Assembly (NCBI RefSeq): GCF_019578655.1
Contig: NC_063258.1
Span: 22,262,802-22,326,801 of the forward strand
From: Ricinus communis
Lineage: Eukaryota > Streptophyta > Magnoliopsida > Malpighiales > Euphorbiaceae
Length of the DNA stretch: 64,000 bases
Direction of reading: 5' to 3'
Shown: piece by piece, positions 1 to 11,874 of the stretch
How the letters are laid out: each line of letters begins with the position of its first letter
How positions within the stretch are numbered: the stretch's first letter is position 1
Position numbers and translations under genes: made by a program
The notes under the pieces: model-generated
Seen by the model: the letters and a program-made list of their open reading frames with translations, nothing else
Databases searched by the model: none
Told to the model about the DNA's origin: nothing

Positions 1-480
1 CTTTTTATACATTTCAGCCCTTGATTGTTTTATTACTTTAAAATTCTATTTCTTTGGGCCTTTTACATTACTTGCTTAGTTTGAGCCTTTAGTTAAGTTT
101 ATCAGGTTTATTCTAAATTTGGGCCGCCTCTTGCATTTTGCACCACCCTCGTTAGTTTGTTTAATCCTTGTGTATTCACTATAAATACTTAGGGTTTATC
201 GTCTTGTAAAACTTTATCTTGGATTTTAACATTATTGAGAGTGTTCTCTTTCTAAGTTCTTGCAATGGCTTATTGTTTTGAACATTGCAACTTCATTGAT
301 TGTTCATTGATAGCTAAGGGTTCCTTCAATAGATTGTTGTGAGTTCTTAGTTGCGTATAATTGTGTATCCTTATCTTATTCTTCATATATCCTCAAAACG
401 AATTGATATTGGTTCTATTCAATAGATTGTCTAGGGTCATATTAGTTGTCTTTTGGTACAATTCATATTCTTCAATAAAT
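1..480 (+). repeat. Possible LTR 3' part (R/U5-like) of a retroelement
   Basis: This stretch has no open frame. It has a TATA-like site near 180 (CTATAAATACTT) followed by a T-rich leader, which resembles the promoter and R/U5 part of a long LTR. No partner LTR, PBS or target duplication is visible in the window, so this is only an impression. Confidence 0.22.
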
Positions 481-1150
481 ACTAAAAATTATTAATTACG
501 GATTGTAATCGAAGAGAGAATAAATTAAGAAAACTAATTCTTTTAACTATAATGGCACCTTTAATCCTATGCTAGTCTAATGTGTGTGGGACATAATTGA
601 AAAATCAAGTAAAAACATACGAAAACAAATTTTAGATACAATGAATTAAAACAGTTTCAGCACTGAGAAAAATAAAATAACTGTTTTTCAACACAAAAAG
701 TAGAGAGACAAACACTTACTTATTTAAGCAAATAAGTCCAACACATAAGTATTAGATGACTAATTTGTAGAATAAAATCAAGTGGAAGATAAAACAAATA
801 AATGCTCACTAATTTAATTTGAGAGAAACATTCAACTGACTAATTCTTCTTTTCTTGAAATATCATACAACTAATTCTTAAAATAAACAATTTGTAATTT
901 ATTAGAAAACATTATACTAGTCACTTTTAAGCCCCATGTTCAAGTTTAAAGCAAATTCCTTAATCAAATTTAAGCATATATAATTTTAATCCTTAAGAAA
1001 TTAAATTTTTAAATCATTTTGTGTAAATATAAGATTTAGCTTTTAAAAGTTCAAACAATAAAAAATGAGTCTTATTAAACCCTAGATTTCTTCTCTGGGC
1101 CAAGGTCTTGTAGGATCTGGTTAGTCTTGAGTTTTCAAGTGTGGTTTCTT
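481..1150. other. AT-rich stretch without a recognisable gene
   Basis: AT-rich, stop-dense in all frames. I see no RNA gene, terminal inverted repeat or coding remnant here. Confidence 0.5.
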
Positions 1151-1179
1151 TTTAGGGTTTTTGTCTATTAGATTGGTAG

Positions 1180-2020
1180 AGATGGATCTAAAGAGAGTCT
1201 AAAAGGTAGGACATTACTATTAATAGAAAAGGAAGAGGAGGTAGTTGATTTATCTAAGAAAGGTATAAAGGAAGATGAGGCCCGTACAGGGAAATTGTTG
1301 ACGACCAAACCGGTGAATCATGAAGTCGTGGATAGTTACTTTAATTCAATTTGAAAATTAAATGAAGGATTTGGTTTTAAGGAATGGTCTAATAATATTT
1401 TTGTTTTTCAATTTTTCCATGTCAGATATAAAAAGAAAGTGATACATAGAAGTCCATAGATTTTGACAATCATCTTTTTGTTGTTAAAAGAGATTGAGAG
1501 TGACCAGATCCTAACAGAGGTGAGTTTTGACTCAGCTCAATTGTGGATCGTATTTATGATGTTCTTATGAGTATATGAATTTAGATACAACTAGGTCTGT
1601 GGACGAGAGGGTTAGGAAGGTGGTTAATGTTGATAATGAGAGATTGCGAAGCTGGTGCCGTTACTTATGAGTTGAGGTGGAGTTAGACACTCGTAGGGCT
1701 TTAAGGGGAAGGATTAAGACGAGAGATGACAAGATCAAAGAAAAATGGGTTAGTTTTAAGTAGAAAAGGTTAGGTAAATTCTTTTACATTAGTGGAAAAC
1801 TAAGACACATAGATTTGGAGTGTGATTGGGTGGGGGTGCTTTTGAGTTTGAAGGAGTATCATTATGAGGATTGGTTAAGAGCTTCACCGCTTAAATAATT
1901 TGTAAAAATCAAAATGAAGATCACGAACGGGATGGGCTGCTTATCAAGGAACTATTTAGAAAGCTCAATTTTGAGGACAGGCTGGGTTTTAGTGCGAATG
2001 GTAATAGTGTGAGGTTGGGT
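1180..2020 (+). pseudogene. Degenerate DUF4283/zinc-knuckle ORF of a LINE-type retroelement
   Basis: Reading across several stops and frameshifts gives the signature of the DUF4283 protein found as ORF1 of plant LINEs and in related retroelements. A 'GKLLTTKPVN' segment near 1290 is followed by 'FVFQFFH' near 1400. A later basic stretch at 1650-1790 resembles the region before the CX2CX4HX4C knuckle, but the first cysteines are lost ('FFYISGKLRH...C'). No reverse transcriptase follows; instead an LTR-like sequence starts at 2098. The order of motifs is what I see; the family is recognised from memory of the domain. It is clearly non-functional. Confidence 0.42.
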
Positions 2021-2097
2021 AGAGAGGACAAGTGTTAGAACGAGGTGCGGAAGAACATAAGGGAGCAAATCGAGGTAGGGAATTTATGAGTAACAAG

Positions 2098-3810
2098 TGT
2101 TAGAGTATGCCCTGAAGACGAGAAGTTTTCAGAAGATTTATGTTAATTTATACATCATATTGATTGCATATTAATTATACCAAAGGCATTGTTCAACTCT
2201 TTAATGGTACAAGTAGTCATGGTATTATCAAAGAATAATCTAAATCATTAGAGATAAACATCAAGTAATATAAACACAAATGTAAGAGAAATTATAAAGT
2301 GAGTTTATAATGATGAGGTTCTCATCATATGCATTCCTAAACTTTATTCATAGTCGATGTTTGATCAAGAATTAGATATTGATCATTGGATATTGATCAA
2401 ATGCTCGAGATTACCATAATGTGTTATCACTTACTCGTAAAGTAAGCAATATGTCTCATAAGGTTGAGGAATAAGAATTTCGAGATAATCATATAGGTGC
2501 TTATTACAAGAATAAGCTTATTGAATATGACCCCATTGAGTCCTCCATAAGGAATTTACTCCAAGTGTCCGTAGACAATACTTTGGTGACAATAATGTAA
2601 GATATAATCGTTAGACTTTAGATAATAGTATATTATCTTATATGAGGATAATAAGTTATCAATAAAGAATCATTGCCAAGTTAATATGTCATGGGATTTT
2701 ATCCTGATAATTCTTGATATGCTTTAACATGGAAATTCTTGGCTAAAGTCGTACGAGTGAAGATTATGAAAAGTATTTTATAGATATTATTCAAAATGTT
2801 ATATGCATTGATTAAGAATGTATATGATTGGTTCATTTATAGAGTTGACACTTGCATCCGTACTCTATGAATTAATGGGAATAAAAGTATAATGAAAGGA
2901 TTGAATTACATTGTAAGATTGTTCGCTGCAAAGGTTGATTAAAGCACTTTAATCCTTCCTACAGATTTGGATGGTCATGATACAACTAGATGCCAATCTT
3001 GATATATGAATATGGATTAAGTTAAATTAGAGAATTAACATTGAATTAAAGGAGTTTAATTCATAATCCATATTCATTGCCAACATGTTAGGAATATTTT
3101 GAGTCAATCATAAATAGGCTTTAAGTGAGGATTAAAATGTGGTATTATGCATTGGGCTCTAGCTCATATATGTTGGACCTGATTAAAGATTAATTAATTA
3201 AGAGTTAATGGACCTATGACGGGTTTATTGTCCATATGTTAGATCTTAATTTTATCAAGTCCAATTATAAGAGCTTAACTTAATATAAGCTAGGATTTTG
3301 TAGTAATCCTTAACCTCTGAGGATGTTAATTAAAATGCCATATATATAGAAAGAGATGCCTGAGCGGCAAGGTTTAATGTCTTTTGATGAGAAATGTGTT
3401 TTCCTAGAGAAGGATATCCTAGGTGAATCAATCAATAAGATTAATTGATTCATCTTCCTTGCTTAAAACTAGCATTCAATCTTTTACATCTCTTCTCAAT
3501 CTCTTAAAAGTTATTTAAGAGATCTTTGCTTAGAAGCTTGTGTGGATCAACAAAAAAAACTGGTCACTTAAGTAGTTTTAAAGTGCACCAATGATCCTTG
3601 AAGAATCAAGAATCAACAAAGCAAGAAGCATTCTTTAGATTGGCCAAAAACTCTCTTTGTAAGCCTTCTTCATCGTTTTCTTATTTTATATGTTATGACT
3701 AATTTACATTAATGAGATCCTTAGTGGGAATTGAAAAAGATTTTTATTTTACTTATGTTGCGTCTTTTCTTATATTTTATTTATTAGGGAATCTAATGTT
3801 AGTTGGGTTC
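2098..3810 (+). repeat. LTR-like sequence, possible solo LTR of a copia element
   Basis: The segment begins TGTTAGAGTATGCCCTGAAG, a start seen in several plant copia LTRs. A TATA-like site lies at about 3340 (CCATATATATAG) and is followed by a leader-like stretch. The 3' end near 3700-3810 is uncertain: I find no clean CA end, no PBS and no matching target duplication. It directly follows the DUF4283 remnant, so it may have inserted into it. It could be a solo LTR or the end of a larger decayed element. Confidence 0.38.
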
Positions 3811-4137
3811 TTTTTATTTAAACGGAAGATATTATATTAGAATAAATAAAAAAAAAAATCTAATTTAACACTGAGAAAATAGTAGACATCTGTGAGCTAA
3901 GTAATTTTTGTTTCTACCGACAAAGGAGAAGGACACTTAATTCCGCTAGAGCAGACAAATATTTCGATGTAATGTGAATGACAGACTGAGCAAAGATATT
4001 CCTCGCAGCCAAGCCCACACTTTCTTAGCAACTGCAGCATCAAAGTTGATTAGTAAGGCCGTAAGAGTTCGAAGGAGAGACATTAGCATTCGGGCACAAT
4101 GGGAGGGAATCAAAGAAGAGGACTCAGCTGAGACAAA

Positions 4138-4539
4138 CATAACAAGCCGAAATCATATCACATGAGATATTGTTCGCTTTGGCTCTTTGGCTCCCACTGA
4201 CCTCACAATTTTATCCTTTTGGCGGGTTCGAACTTCTTAGGAGGTCCCCCATCTTGAAATTTTTCTGAATCAAGCACGTTTAACTTTGGAGTTCCTACTA
4301 CTCCACAACCAAACAACCAAAAAACACCTTATATAATTAGTTCCAACTCTCTATATATGTGTTATCAACCATTCATCACCCAATTTCAATATGCAATTCG
4401 ATTCATTCATGTACCCTACCTTAGAATGATGTCATCCTATAAGCCTGCCAAAAGCCGCTCCTTGTCCAAACATCATATTCTTGTCCCGGCTTCCCACTTT
4501 CCGCCCTCGTCGGATAGCTCTCTAGGTCAAGTTGTCACA
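4138..4539 (-). repeat. 3' LTR of the Cassandra-like TRIM
   Basis: Starts TGTGACA at 4539 on the minus strand and ends TTATG next to the ACAAA duplication. The PBS side lies at 4540-4601. Confidence 0.8.
4230..4294 (-). other. 5S rRNA-derived segment in the 3' LTR
   Basis: Same domain as in the other LTR, with independent substitutions (CTTAGGAGGTCCCCC on the plus strand). Confidence 0.75.
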
Positions 4540-4587
4540 TGCCCACCAGCTTCCTCCTCGAACCACACATCTACTAGAGGGGTCCTA

Positions 4588-4598
4588 CTCTGATACCA
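4588..4598 (-). other. Primer binding site of the TRIM
   Basis: TGGTATCAGAG on the minus strand, complementary to the 3' end of plant initiator-methionine tRNA. It lies three bases after the 5' LTR end. Confidence 0.8.
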
Positions 4599-4601
4599 TT
4601 T

Positions 4602-4997
4602 CGTAATGATCTGGAATCAGATTATATGAAATATTATTTACTTTGGCCCCCACTGGCCTCAAGGTTTTGTCCCTTTGGCGGGTTCGAGAACTTCCCAGGA
4701 GGTCTTCCATTCTGAAATTTTTTTGAACCAAGCACGTTTAACTTTGAAGTTCCCACAACTCCACAGCTAAACAACCAAAAAGCGTCTCATGTGATTAGTT
4801 CCAACTCTTTACATATATATTATCAACCATTCTCCATCTCATTTCAATGTACAATTTGATTCATTTATGTACCTTTGTACCTTAGAGTGCTGTCATTCTA
4901 GAAGCCTACCAGAAGCCGCTCTTTGTTTAGACATCTTATTTTTGCTAGCGTCCATTTCCCGCCCTCGTCGGATCGCTCTCTAGGTCAAGATGTCACA
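4602..4997 (-). repeat. 5' LTR of the Cassandra-like TRIM
   Basis: Starts TGTGACA at 4997 on the minus strand and ends TTACG at 4602. Similar throughout to 4138-4539. Confidence 0.8.
4688..4752 (-). other. 5S rRNA-derived segment in the 5' LTR
   Basis: On the minus strand this is the 5S rRNA internal control region: GAACTTC, then AAACGTGCTTGG, then a degenerate spacer, then GACCTCCTGGGAAGTTC. The middle (C-box neighbourhood) is mutated to an A-rich run, so it is a 5S-derived domain, not a 5S gene. Confidence 0.78.
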
Positions 4998-5131
4998 ACA
5001 AACTTCTCTTGATCCAAGACAGCTTCAGAAACAATTTCATCAGGATTGATTCCAGCTCTTCCGGTTAGTTGGGACCTTTTCAATTCATATATACCAAGCA
5101 AATTAGGGAGTACTTTGCAAGCCTTCATTAA

Positions 5132-6166
5132 CTGCGTAGTAATGGTCAAAACATATAAAAAATTTATCTCAAATTTCTTATACTTACGTCACGTCATTGA
5201 GAACGTATGCAAATTTTTCCCATTTTATTGGATAATCTTAGTTAGTCATTGCAATATAAAAAGGAGTTGGTCAATTAAGGTAAGTAAGCTTGGGCACTTT
5301 TCCTTATTAATAATCAATTTGGATTAGCATACAGTAGTTAATTATATATTCCTCCAAAAGAAAACATAAAAAAACTCAAAAGGGTTACTATTATATAATT
5401 TTACCTACCATTTGCTATTTGTTTGTTGAATAATGGATGAATAAGTTACCCATTAAAAGAAGTGTATTAAAATTCAAATTTGAATTGTAAGAGAATTCAT
5501 CTAATTTTGTTCTCCTCGTTTAATGAACCTAAATTTGAAACTGAACTAAAACTACAAATTAAATAAGTTTTTGATACTATATTTATAGATAGAAGAAATT
5601 ATATTTTAAAAGGGCTGCCACACACCTGATAGCTCCCATATGACTAACTACATTAAATCAACATCTTAATACTATCTTCACTGGAATGGAAATATTACTG
5701 TGTTAACTAAATTCATAAATTGCTAAGAATCTTCATGGAACTGTGTTTCAGTTTTCAAAAACATGCTTATCATCACTGAGTTTCATTCAGTTTGGAATTT
5801 GGGAAGTCATCAGTTTAGGGTTTCCACTAACCCTTTTCTTTTTTCCTTCTCCTTAAAATTTCGTTTCCTTTATTTATTTTCAAAATGAAATAAATAAAAA
5901 ATGTTAGGTAGACAATAATAAATTAAGTACCTATAAACCACCCATCCAAAAGGAAAAACGTGAATGAAAACTAAACAATTTTGTTAAGAAAGATTTATCT
6001 GTTTGTCAAGATTACTTTCTTTTTAATTGTTTCTTTTATTATTATATTTAGTTATTACCAAAAAATTCAAAGTAAAGAGTAAAAGACTAATTTTAGAAGA
6101 CTTATAGATTTTTCATGTATATTTGATAACTTTTTAATTAACAAAATATATAAATTATAAGAAAGT

Positions 6167-6225
<59 letters not shown>

Positions 6226-7919
6226 CTAATCAATGAGTATTCTAGTTTATATATTTAAAAAATTATGATGTCCTAATCTAATAATAATATTACTGTTGTT
6301 TTTGAGATTACATTGAAAAATAAGTATAAAATTTTATTTATTTAATATATTAATTTTTAAATTTATTATAAATTATTTTTTAAAATTTAATTTTAGAAAT
6401 ATAATTTTTTTTTTATAAAATCAATGTCAAAACTCAAGAAATAAAATAATATTGTCTAACCACAATACCAACACATCCATAAACAAGTAGAATATAAACC
6501 TCTCCAGCGAGTGCATTTCTGTCCTTTGACTTCTCAACCGTCCATTACACCTGTAACTCCCTTTCCGGTAGCCGCATATCCACAAATTTGTTGCGCCACC
6601 AGCTTAACTAATTAATTCTTATCCACTTTTCTTCTTAAATATTAATCAGTTGACAATTTTGTTTTCTTAGATTTCTTCATCTACACTTAATAATTAAAAG
6701 AAGGCTAACCCTATTAATGGCTTTGTACTCTCTAATTTTTTAGTTATGTTCACAGATCAGAAATTCAAAGCAGTGCGCAGATTCAACATTCAAGAGCAAT
6801 TCCCCAGTTGTGTAGTTTTTTAGTTGACTTTTTTTTTAAGAGAATCATCATAGTAGTCATTTGCAAGAATAAACTTTTACATTTTGATGTCAAATTACAT
6901 CATTATAAAAATAATTAAAAAATATAAAAAACTATGATTAAAATTTTGTTTTTAGATGTGCTCTGCTTGATGACTTTTTTTTTTTATTTTTGTAATGACG
7001 AAACTCTCATAAAATAAGATATTAATTTATTTATGAATTTCTTATTCCTAAATTTTTAGGTGATATAAACCGTATTATATCTTTTCTAAATTGATAAAAA
7101 AAGAATTATAATTTGATTTTTAAATTTTTTATAAAATATCATATTTAATTAAAATTAATTTTTCTATTAAATTAGAATAAATAAACATAAAATAAGATAA
7201 ACGCAATGGCATAAATTATTGGATAAAGAAGGGCATCGCCTCTCCCTTTGCTTAAAATTACTCGCAAATACATGTTACAGGAAAAGGGGTTGATGAAGAA
7301 GAAATTAAAGGACAAAAGCTATCCAAGATTGATGGTTCTCTGGCAGATAAGCCACTCATTCTTTACTTTCTCTTCTCGAGCTCAGTCTTGTCTAATTATT
7401 CAAATGAAAAAAGGCAGGCCTTCATGCAATGGTTAACAGCCCAGAAAAGAGAGCCAATCTTATTGAGCAATTCTAAAAGAGGCCCTCCATATTGTTGTCT
7501 AATATTAATACATAGCCCAATCTCATATATTCCACTGAGTTGCTGGAAATATTTAGGAGATGTGAATTGAATGTAATTTTGTTGAAGTTGTCTCTCTATC
7601 CTTTTTGCTGCTGCGGTATTTGCTTATTGATATTTCTTCTTAGTACAAAGTATTTATTTTCAAAAATTACTATTATTAACAGATTTCTTATCGGATTCAT
7701 TTATTAATTTAGGCCATATTTATTTTGCAAAAATAAAATAATATTTTAAACTTTCTTATTTTTATATAGTTATACATTTAATTATAAATTATAAATATAT
7801 TATTTAGATCACTATTTAATATTTTTAGATATATTTGATAATTTTAAAAAGTATATTCATCTTGAGCTTGAAGAAACCGTTCACCAGAGAAAAAGAAGAA
7901 TCAATTTTGGCAAAAAAGG
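5132..7919. other. AT-rich intergenic stretch
   Basis: No gene recognised. It holds a long (AT)n run at 6170-6221 and a slightly more GC-rich patch at 6490-6600. Short open frames at 7248-7570 match no family I know and lack coding-type support. Confidence 0.5.
6170..6221. repeat. (AT)n microsatellite
   Basis: About 26 uninterrupted AT dinucleotides. Confidence 0.95.
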
Positions 7920-8690
7920 TGTTGACACTTGTATTTATTTCATTAATCCAGTTGTATTTAGTTGGTTACTATTGTGTTTAATTGTACTTTGTTAGTAACA
8001 ATTTTACTACCTTGTGTTTTACTTGTATATAGTCAGCTAGTATAGTTACTTGTAATGTAACAAATTATTATTGAGTCAAGAAAGATATAATAGAAAATTC
8101 TCAAGATCTTTTTCTCTCTTTTTAGAAAATTACATGGTATCATAGCATGGAGTTGGAAGAACCTAGAGATTGATTAATCAATATAAGAATTTCATTATCC
8201 TTTTTCTTCAATCTTCATATAATCCAAACTCAAATTTTGTAAGTACTCTGTTGACAAATACTAATTACTTTGCCTGGAGTAGATTCATGAGAATAGCTTT
8301 AGCAGCAAAAGTGAAGTTTGGATTTGTGACAGGAAAATGTAAAATGCCAGACAAAGATTCTAATAGCTATGAACAATGGATTAAATATGATTGCATGATT
8401 ATATCTTGGATTCTACGTTCTATTTCTAAAGATTTAGTAGTTGCGTTTCTTTATGTTGAATCTTCAAAACAGTTATGGTATTGACCTTAAGCAAAGATTT
8501 AGTCAAAGCAATGGACCAACTTTATATCATGTTCAATGAGAAATTACTTTAGTTTTTCAAGGAAGTGATGAAATTTCCATCTATTTTACTATATTAAAGA
8601 AGTTATGAAACGATTTATCTTTTATGATTGTGACTCCTACATGTATCTGTGGTGCAATTAGGGCTTGTACATGTAAGTTGTCTAAAGGGA
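7920..8690 (+). mobile_element. Truncated Ty1-copia element (5' LTR, PBS and part of gag)
   Basis: An LTR-like segment (7920-8134) starts TGTTGACAC and ends ACA. It is followed at once by TGGTATCATAGC (8135-8146), a one-base variant of the initiator-Met primer binding site. A copia gag N-terminal region follows: 'LLTNTNYFAWSRFMRIAL' near 8245 and 'SWILRSISKDLVVAFLY' near 8405 are hallmark motifs. A frameshift at about 8480 is followed by 'QRFSQSNGP' in another frame, and more stops come after it. Similarity fades near 8690. No protease, integrase, reverse transcriptase or 3' LTR follows, so only the 5' end survives. Confidence 0.7.
8170..8690 (+). pseudogene. Copia gag fragment
   Basis: The first part is open from 8170 to 8484 (104 codons) and carries the copia-like N-terminal gag motifs. 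The downstream gag continues in shifted frames with stops. It belongs to the truncated element that starts at 7920. Confidence 0.65.
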
Positions 8691-9115
8691 ATTGTAAAAG
8701 CAAATTCACAAACAGACTAGATAGCTACACATAAAAGTCACCTAGTCCAACTAGGATGACGAGATTCAAGCGACAAGGAAGAATGTCGAATCAGCATCCA
8801 AATCATTAGTAGACATGGATTCTTAACTAAAAGAGGAATTTCGAGCATAATGTTCATCATGACTCCAGGATGAGCAAAATCCGAGCATCATGGTAGAATA
8901 CGTAACTAATTCTCCTATTTCTAGAAGAAGAGTTCCATTCAAATATAAATAAAGACCAACTCGACTCCATATAAAGAGGTATTGACCTCGGGTTTGAGGT
9001 ATGTAATATTCACTTTAGCATTATAAAATCTACAACTTGCTCTCAAAATTCTCTAACTTTAGCATCATAGTGGATATGAAAAATACATCCTTGATGATTC
9101 CACTATTTACTCTTT
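8691..9115 (+). repeat. Possible LTR remnant of a Ty3-gypsy type element
   Basis: This stretch is less AT-rich than its surroundings. It has a TATA-like site near 8945 (AAATATAAATAAAG) and a second near 8970, a 'GGTTTGAGGTATGTAAT' leader-like part, and a 'CTAACTTTAGCATCATAGTGG' part resembling the R/U5 of gypsy LTRs. No second LTR or PBS is seen. Confidence 0.28.
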
Positions 9116-11080
9116 TGCAGATTGATTCTTTATCAAATTTAATCAAAATATACAAGAAAAGAAAAATATTATTTTAATCAAAATATATTGAACCTATTGA
9201 AATATTTCTTAAACGGCATTAGCTTTTTTTCTTCTATTTATATTTCTATATTTTTATTTTATTTTACTTTTCATATTTTATTTTATTTTTCTTCTCTTAA
9301 ACTGCATTAATTGTATTTGTTCATGTATATTTTATATTATCAACAAAGTTAGAACTTAAGTAAGTTTTTTTTTTCTTTTTACATCTTATAAATTTTCATA
9401 TTATTTATATTAGATTTCAACATTTAAGTTAATAATTTATAAATTTGATAAATAGAATTGGACTGGTCAAAACAGACTGGTATCAGCTTAGAATCAGAAA
9501 ACTGGTTCAAAATCGGTTTCTCCTCAGCTATTAGTTCCGATTCTATCAGTTCCGATTCTAACTCATAAAATAAAATAATTTTTTTTAATAAATTTTTTTT
9601 TAAAAATTAGTTAAAATCAGCTAGAATTAGAATTGTGAACCGGAAACTATTCAGCTCCATTGACACAATGTCTATTTTTATATATGCTGATATAGTTATT
9701 ATATTTATATTTGATATATAAACTAATATCAATATGAAATATTTAATATATACATTCTATTAATTATCTAATTTACATTAAAAATTATAATAATTTAAAG
9801 AAAAACTGACTAATATAATTATCATATAAAATATAATAAATTTAACCACAAGATATAAATATAAGATTAATTTATAAATAAAATTTTATTTATAAAATTA
9901 TACCTATTTTTTAATCTGGTTATTATTCATTAAGAAAATGATAGTGGACTAAAGATTTAAAGAAGGCCACTAAAAATTTTGTAAATCTGGTCAAAGATTT
10001 CTAACTTTTTAGAAACTCTAACTGTTGCAATTCTTCTCTACATCAGAATTCTTTGATTCGAAACTTCAATCACTGCAGTAAATTCAAAAAATTCTAATTG
10101 AACCAAATTCAAAAAGAAAAAAAAGAAGAAGGATCAAAAGAGAAATATAATAAGAAAATATTACTCGAACATTAACTTGCAAAAGTATTGTTCAAAACAA
10201 AACAAAAAATAATAGAAAACAGAAAAGATAGTATTGATTATCATATTATTGATGGATTTGAAATTATTTTGAATTTGGATTTGGGTTTAAATTATTTCTT
10301 TCTTTCTTTCTAAATAAATCTTATATAATATTTTAAGAAATTATCATTAGAGTTGGAAATTAATTGGGGGCAGTGTCACCGCTGACTCATGCCGTGCATG
10401 AGCCATTGAACTCTATCCAAAAAACGAGGTTAGCCACCTCATCACTACTGTCTTATTTTTGTAATTTCTAGTATTATGTGCATATTAATTTGATTTATAT
10501 TATAATTTTATTTGAATTCAATAATTCCTTATTAAATAAAAAATTCCTAAAATAAATGGTTATTGTTATATAATATGTCATTTGATCTTATAAAATTAAT
10601 TCTTAACTATTTCTATTAAATAGTATTCTTTTGGTTGAATTAATTCTTAATTATTCACTTAAAATAATTAAAGCAATAACTTTTGTAATCCCTATTACAA
10701 AAAAGAAGATTGATTAAAACGGATAACTATTAATACAATGACATGATTGCCCTTATCCAATAATGACACTCATTTCAATGTCCAAACAGCACGAAAGGGT
10801 TAAGAAGGAGAATTTGAATTAAAATTGAATTAGCATTGACAAATTCTCAAATCCTTGCGCAAATCTTATAATTATTATTCAAAACAAAATCTTAATGTCA
10901 AAAGTTTGTTTCCAATTTAAATAAAATAAAATCAAACCAAATCATCATTATCCTTATTCATAACGAATTCTCTCTCTCCATCTCTCCTCTCTATATATAT
11001 AAAACATATAAAATTATACAGTCTTGGCTCTATCTGTTCCTAGTTCCAAGAACAGTTTAAAAAAAAAAAATTAAGAAAAT
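9116..11080. other. AT-rich intergenic stretch upstream of xylose isomerase
   Basis: No gene seen. At 9440-9650 there is a patch with repeated CTGGT/GGTTC and GTTCCGATTCTA motifs, like degenerate MITE sequence. A more GC-rich patch with a short palindrome lies at 10370-10440. The start of the xylose isomerase transcript is probably near 11,000-11,100. Confidence 0.45.
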
Positions 11081-11140
11081 AACTCTATCCAAAGAAACAT
11101 AGTACAGTCTCTGTCTCTCCATTCCAATCTAACACTATCT

Positions 11141-11849
11141 GTAAGTCTCCCTATGATCAAAGCTTTTTTTTTTTTTTCCCCTTTTTCTTATGGTAGTTGA
11201 ATGTGTCAGTTTTGATATTTTACTATTAAAGATATAATCTTGACAGTCTAGGCATGTTGTTACATTCTATGTTTTTTCCTTTAACTTTTGAGTGATCGGT
11301 TTTCCCAATTGTCTTCTTGATATTCTGTTTTCTTTTTTTGGGCTTAACTTCGGATAAAGGGTTGTTGCTGTGATGAATTTTGGTGGCTTGGCAAAGATTA
11401 ATTCTTTATCAGATTTATGTCTTTGAGTTGTTAGTCTTTTGTGTTAAGATGGCTATTCATTCTTGCAATTTCTTCTTTAAGATTTTTCAAGTGCAGCTTC
11501 GTGAGTATTATCTCTAATTCTTAAAGTTGGGAGCTCTTTTATGGATTATGTCAATCCATGACTTTTATCTGCTAATGTAATCATGTTCACACGTATGTCT
11601 GCCTGATGTAATCAGGTCCAATTTTTTCGTTATTTTGTGATCATATTTTAAAAACTGGATTGTGGTAGATATATGCATATTCTATAGTATGCTGGTGTAT
11701 GTGAATGCAGAGCAATTGTACATATTTATAAATACATCCTTTTCTCATTGCTCTTCATATCATGTATAATAATGTAAACTATGTCTGTATATCTTTATCA
11801 TTCTGCAAGGGTTGTCTGCTTGTTTCATTGTATGGTGTGTATATTGCAG
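11141..11849 (+). other. Intron in the 5' UTR of xylose isomerase
   Basis: A donor GTAAGT at 11141 and an acceptor TATTGCAG ending at 11849 bracket a T-rich stretch of about 709 bases. The following short exon (from 11850) carries the start codon 25 bases later. Leader introns of this size are common in plant genes. Inferred from the splice signals only. Confidence 0.6.
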
Positions 11850-11874
11850 AGTTGGTCTGAGTAAACTGAGCAAA

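Larger units (their letters stand above)
4138..4997 (-). mobile_element. Cassandra-like TRIM retrotransposon with 5S rRNA-derived LTRs
   Basis: Two direct repeats of about 400 bp (4997-4602 and 4539-4138, read on the minus strand) both start TGTGACA and end TTACG/TTATG. They flank an internal region of about 60 bp. The internal region begins near the upstream LTR with TGGTATCAGAG (4598-4588), the initiator-Met tRNA primer binding site, and ends with a purine-rich stretch before the second LTR. Each LTR contains the conserved 5S rRNA internal-promoter part. The element is flanked by the perfect 5-bp duplication ACAAA (4133-4137 and 4998-5002). This combination defines Cassandra TRIMs, which are non-coding and depend on other elements. 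The LTRs differ at many sites, so the insertion is not recent. Confidence 0.88.
3946..5131 (-). pseudogene. Exon-like reading frame split by a Cassandra element
   Basis: On the minus strand a CAG acceptor-like site at 5134-5132 is followed by an open frame that runs 43 codons from 5131 to 5003, where the Cassandra-type insertion starts. If the insertion (4138-4997) and one copy of its 5-bp target duplication are ignored, the same frame continues through 4137 to a TAG at 3946-3948, about 106 codons in all with no stop. The first half reads LMKACKVLPNLL... and the second contains a leucine-rich stretch (SLLRTLTALL...). I do not recognise the protein. The continuity across the empty site suggests a gene or gene fragment that was open when the element landed. 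No further exons were identified. Confidence 0.4.

Noticed and set aside
4230..4752. 5S rRNA genes
   Set aside because: Only the internal part of 5S is present, it is mutated, and it lies within LTRs of a TRIM element.
7248..7570. Short overlapping open frames as a small gene
   Set aside because: No family resemblance, no splice signals that extend them, and typical chance length for this composition.
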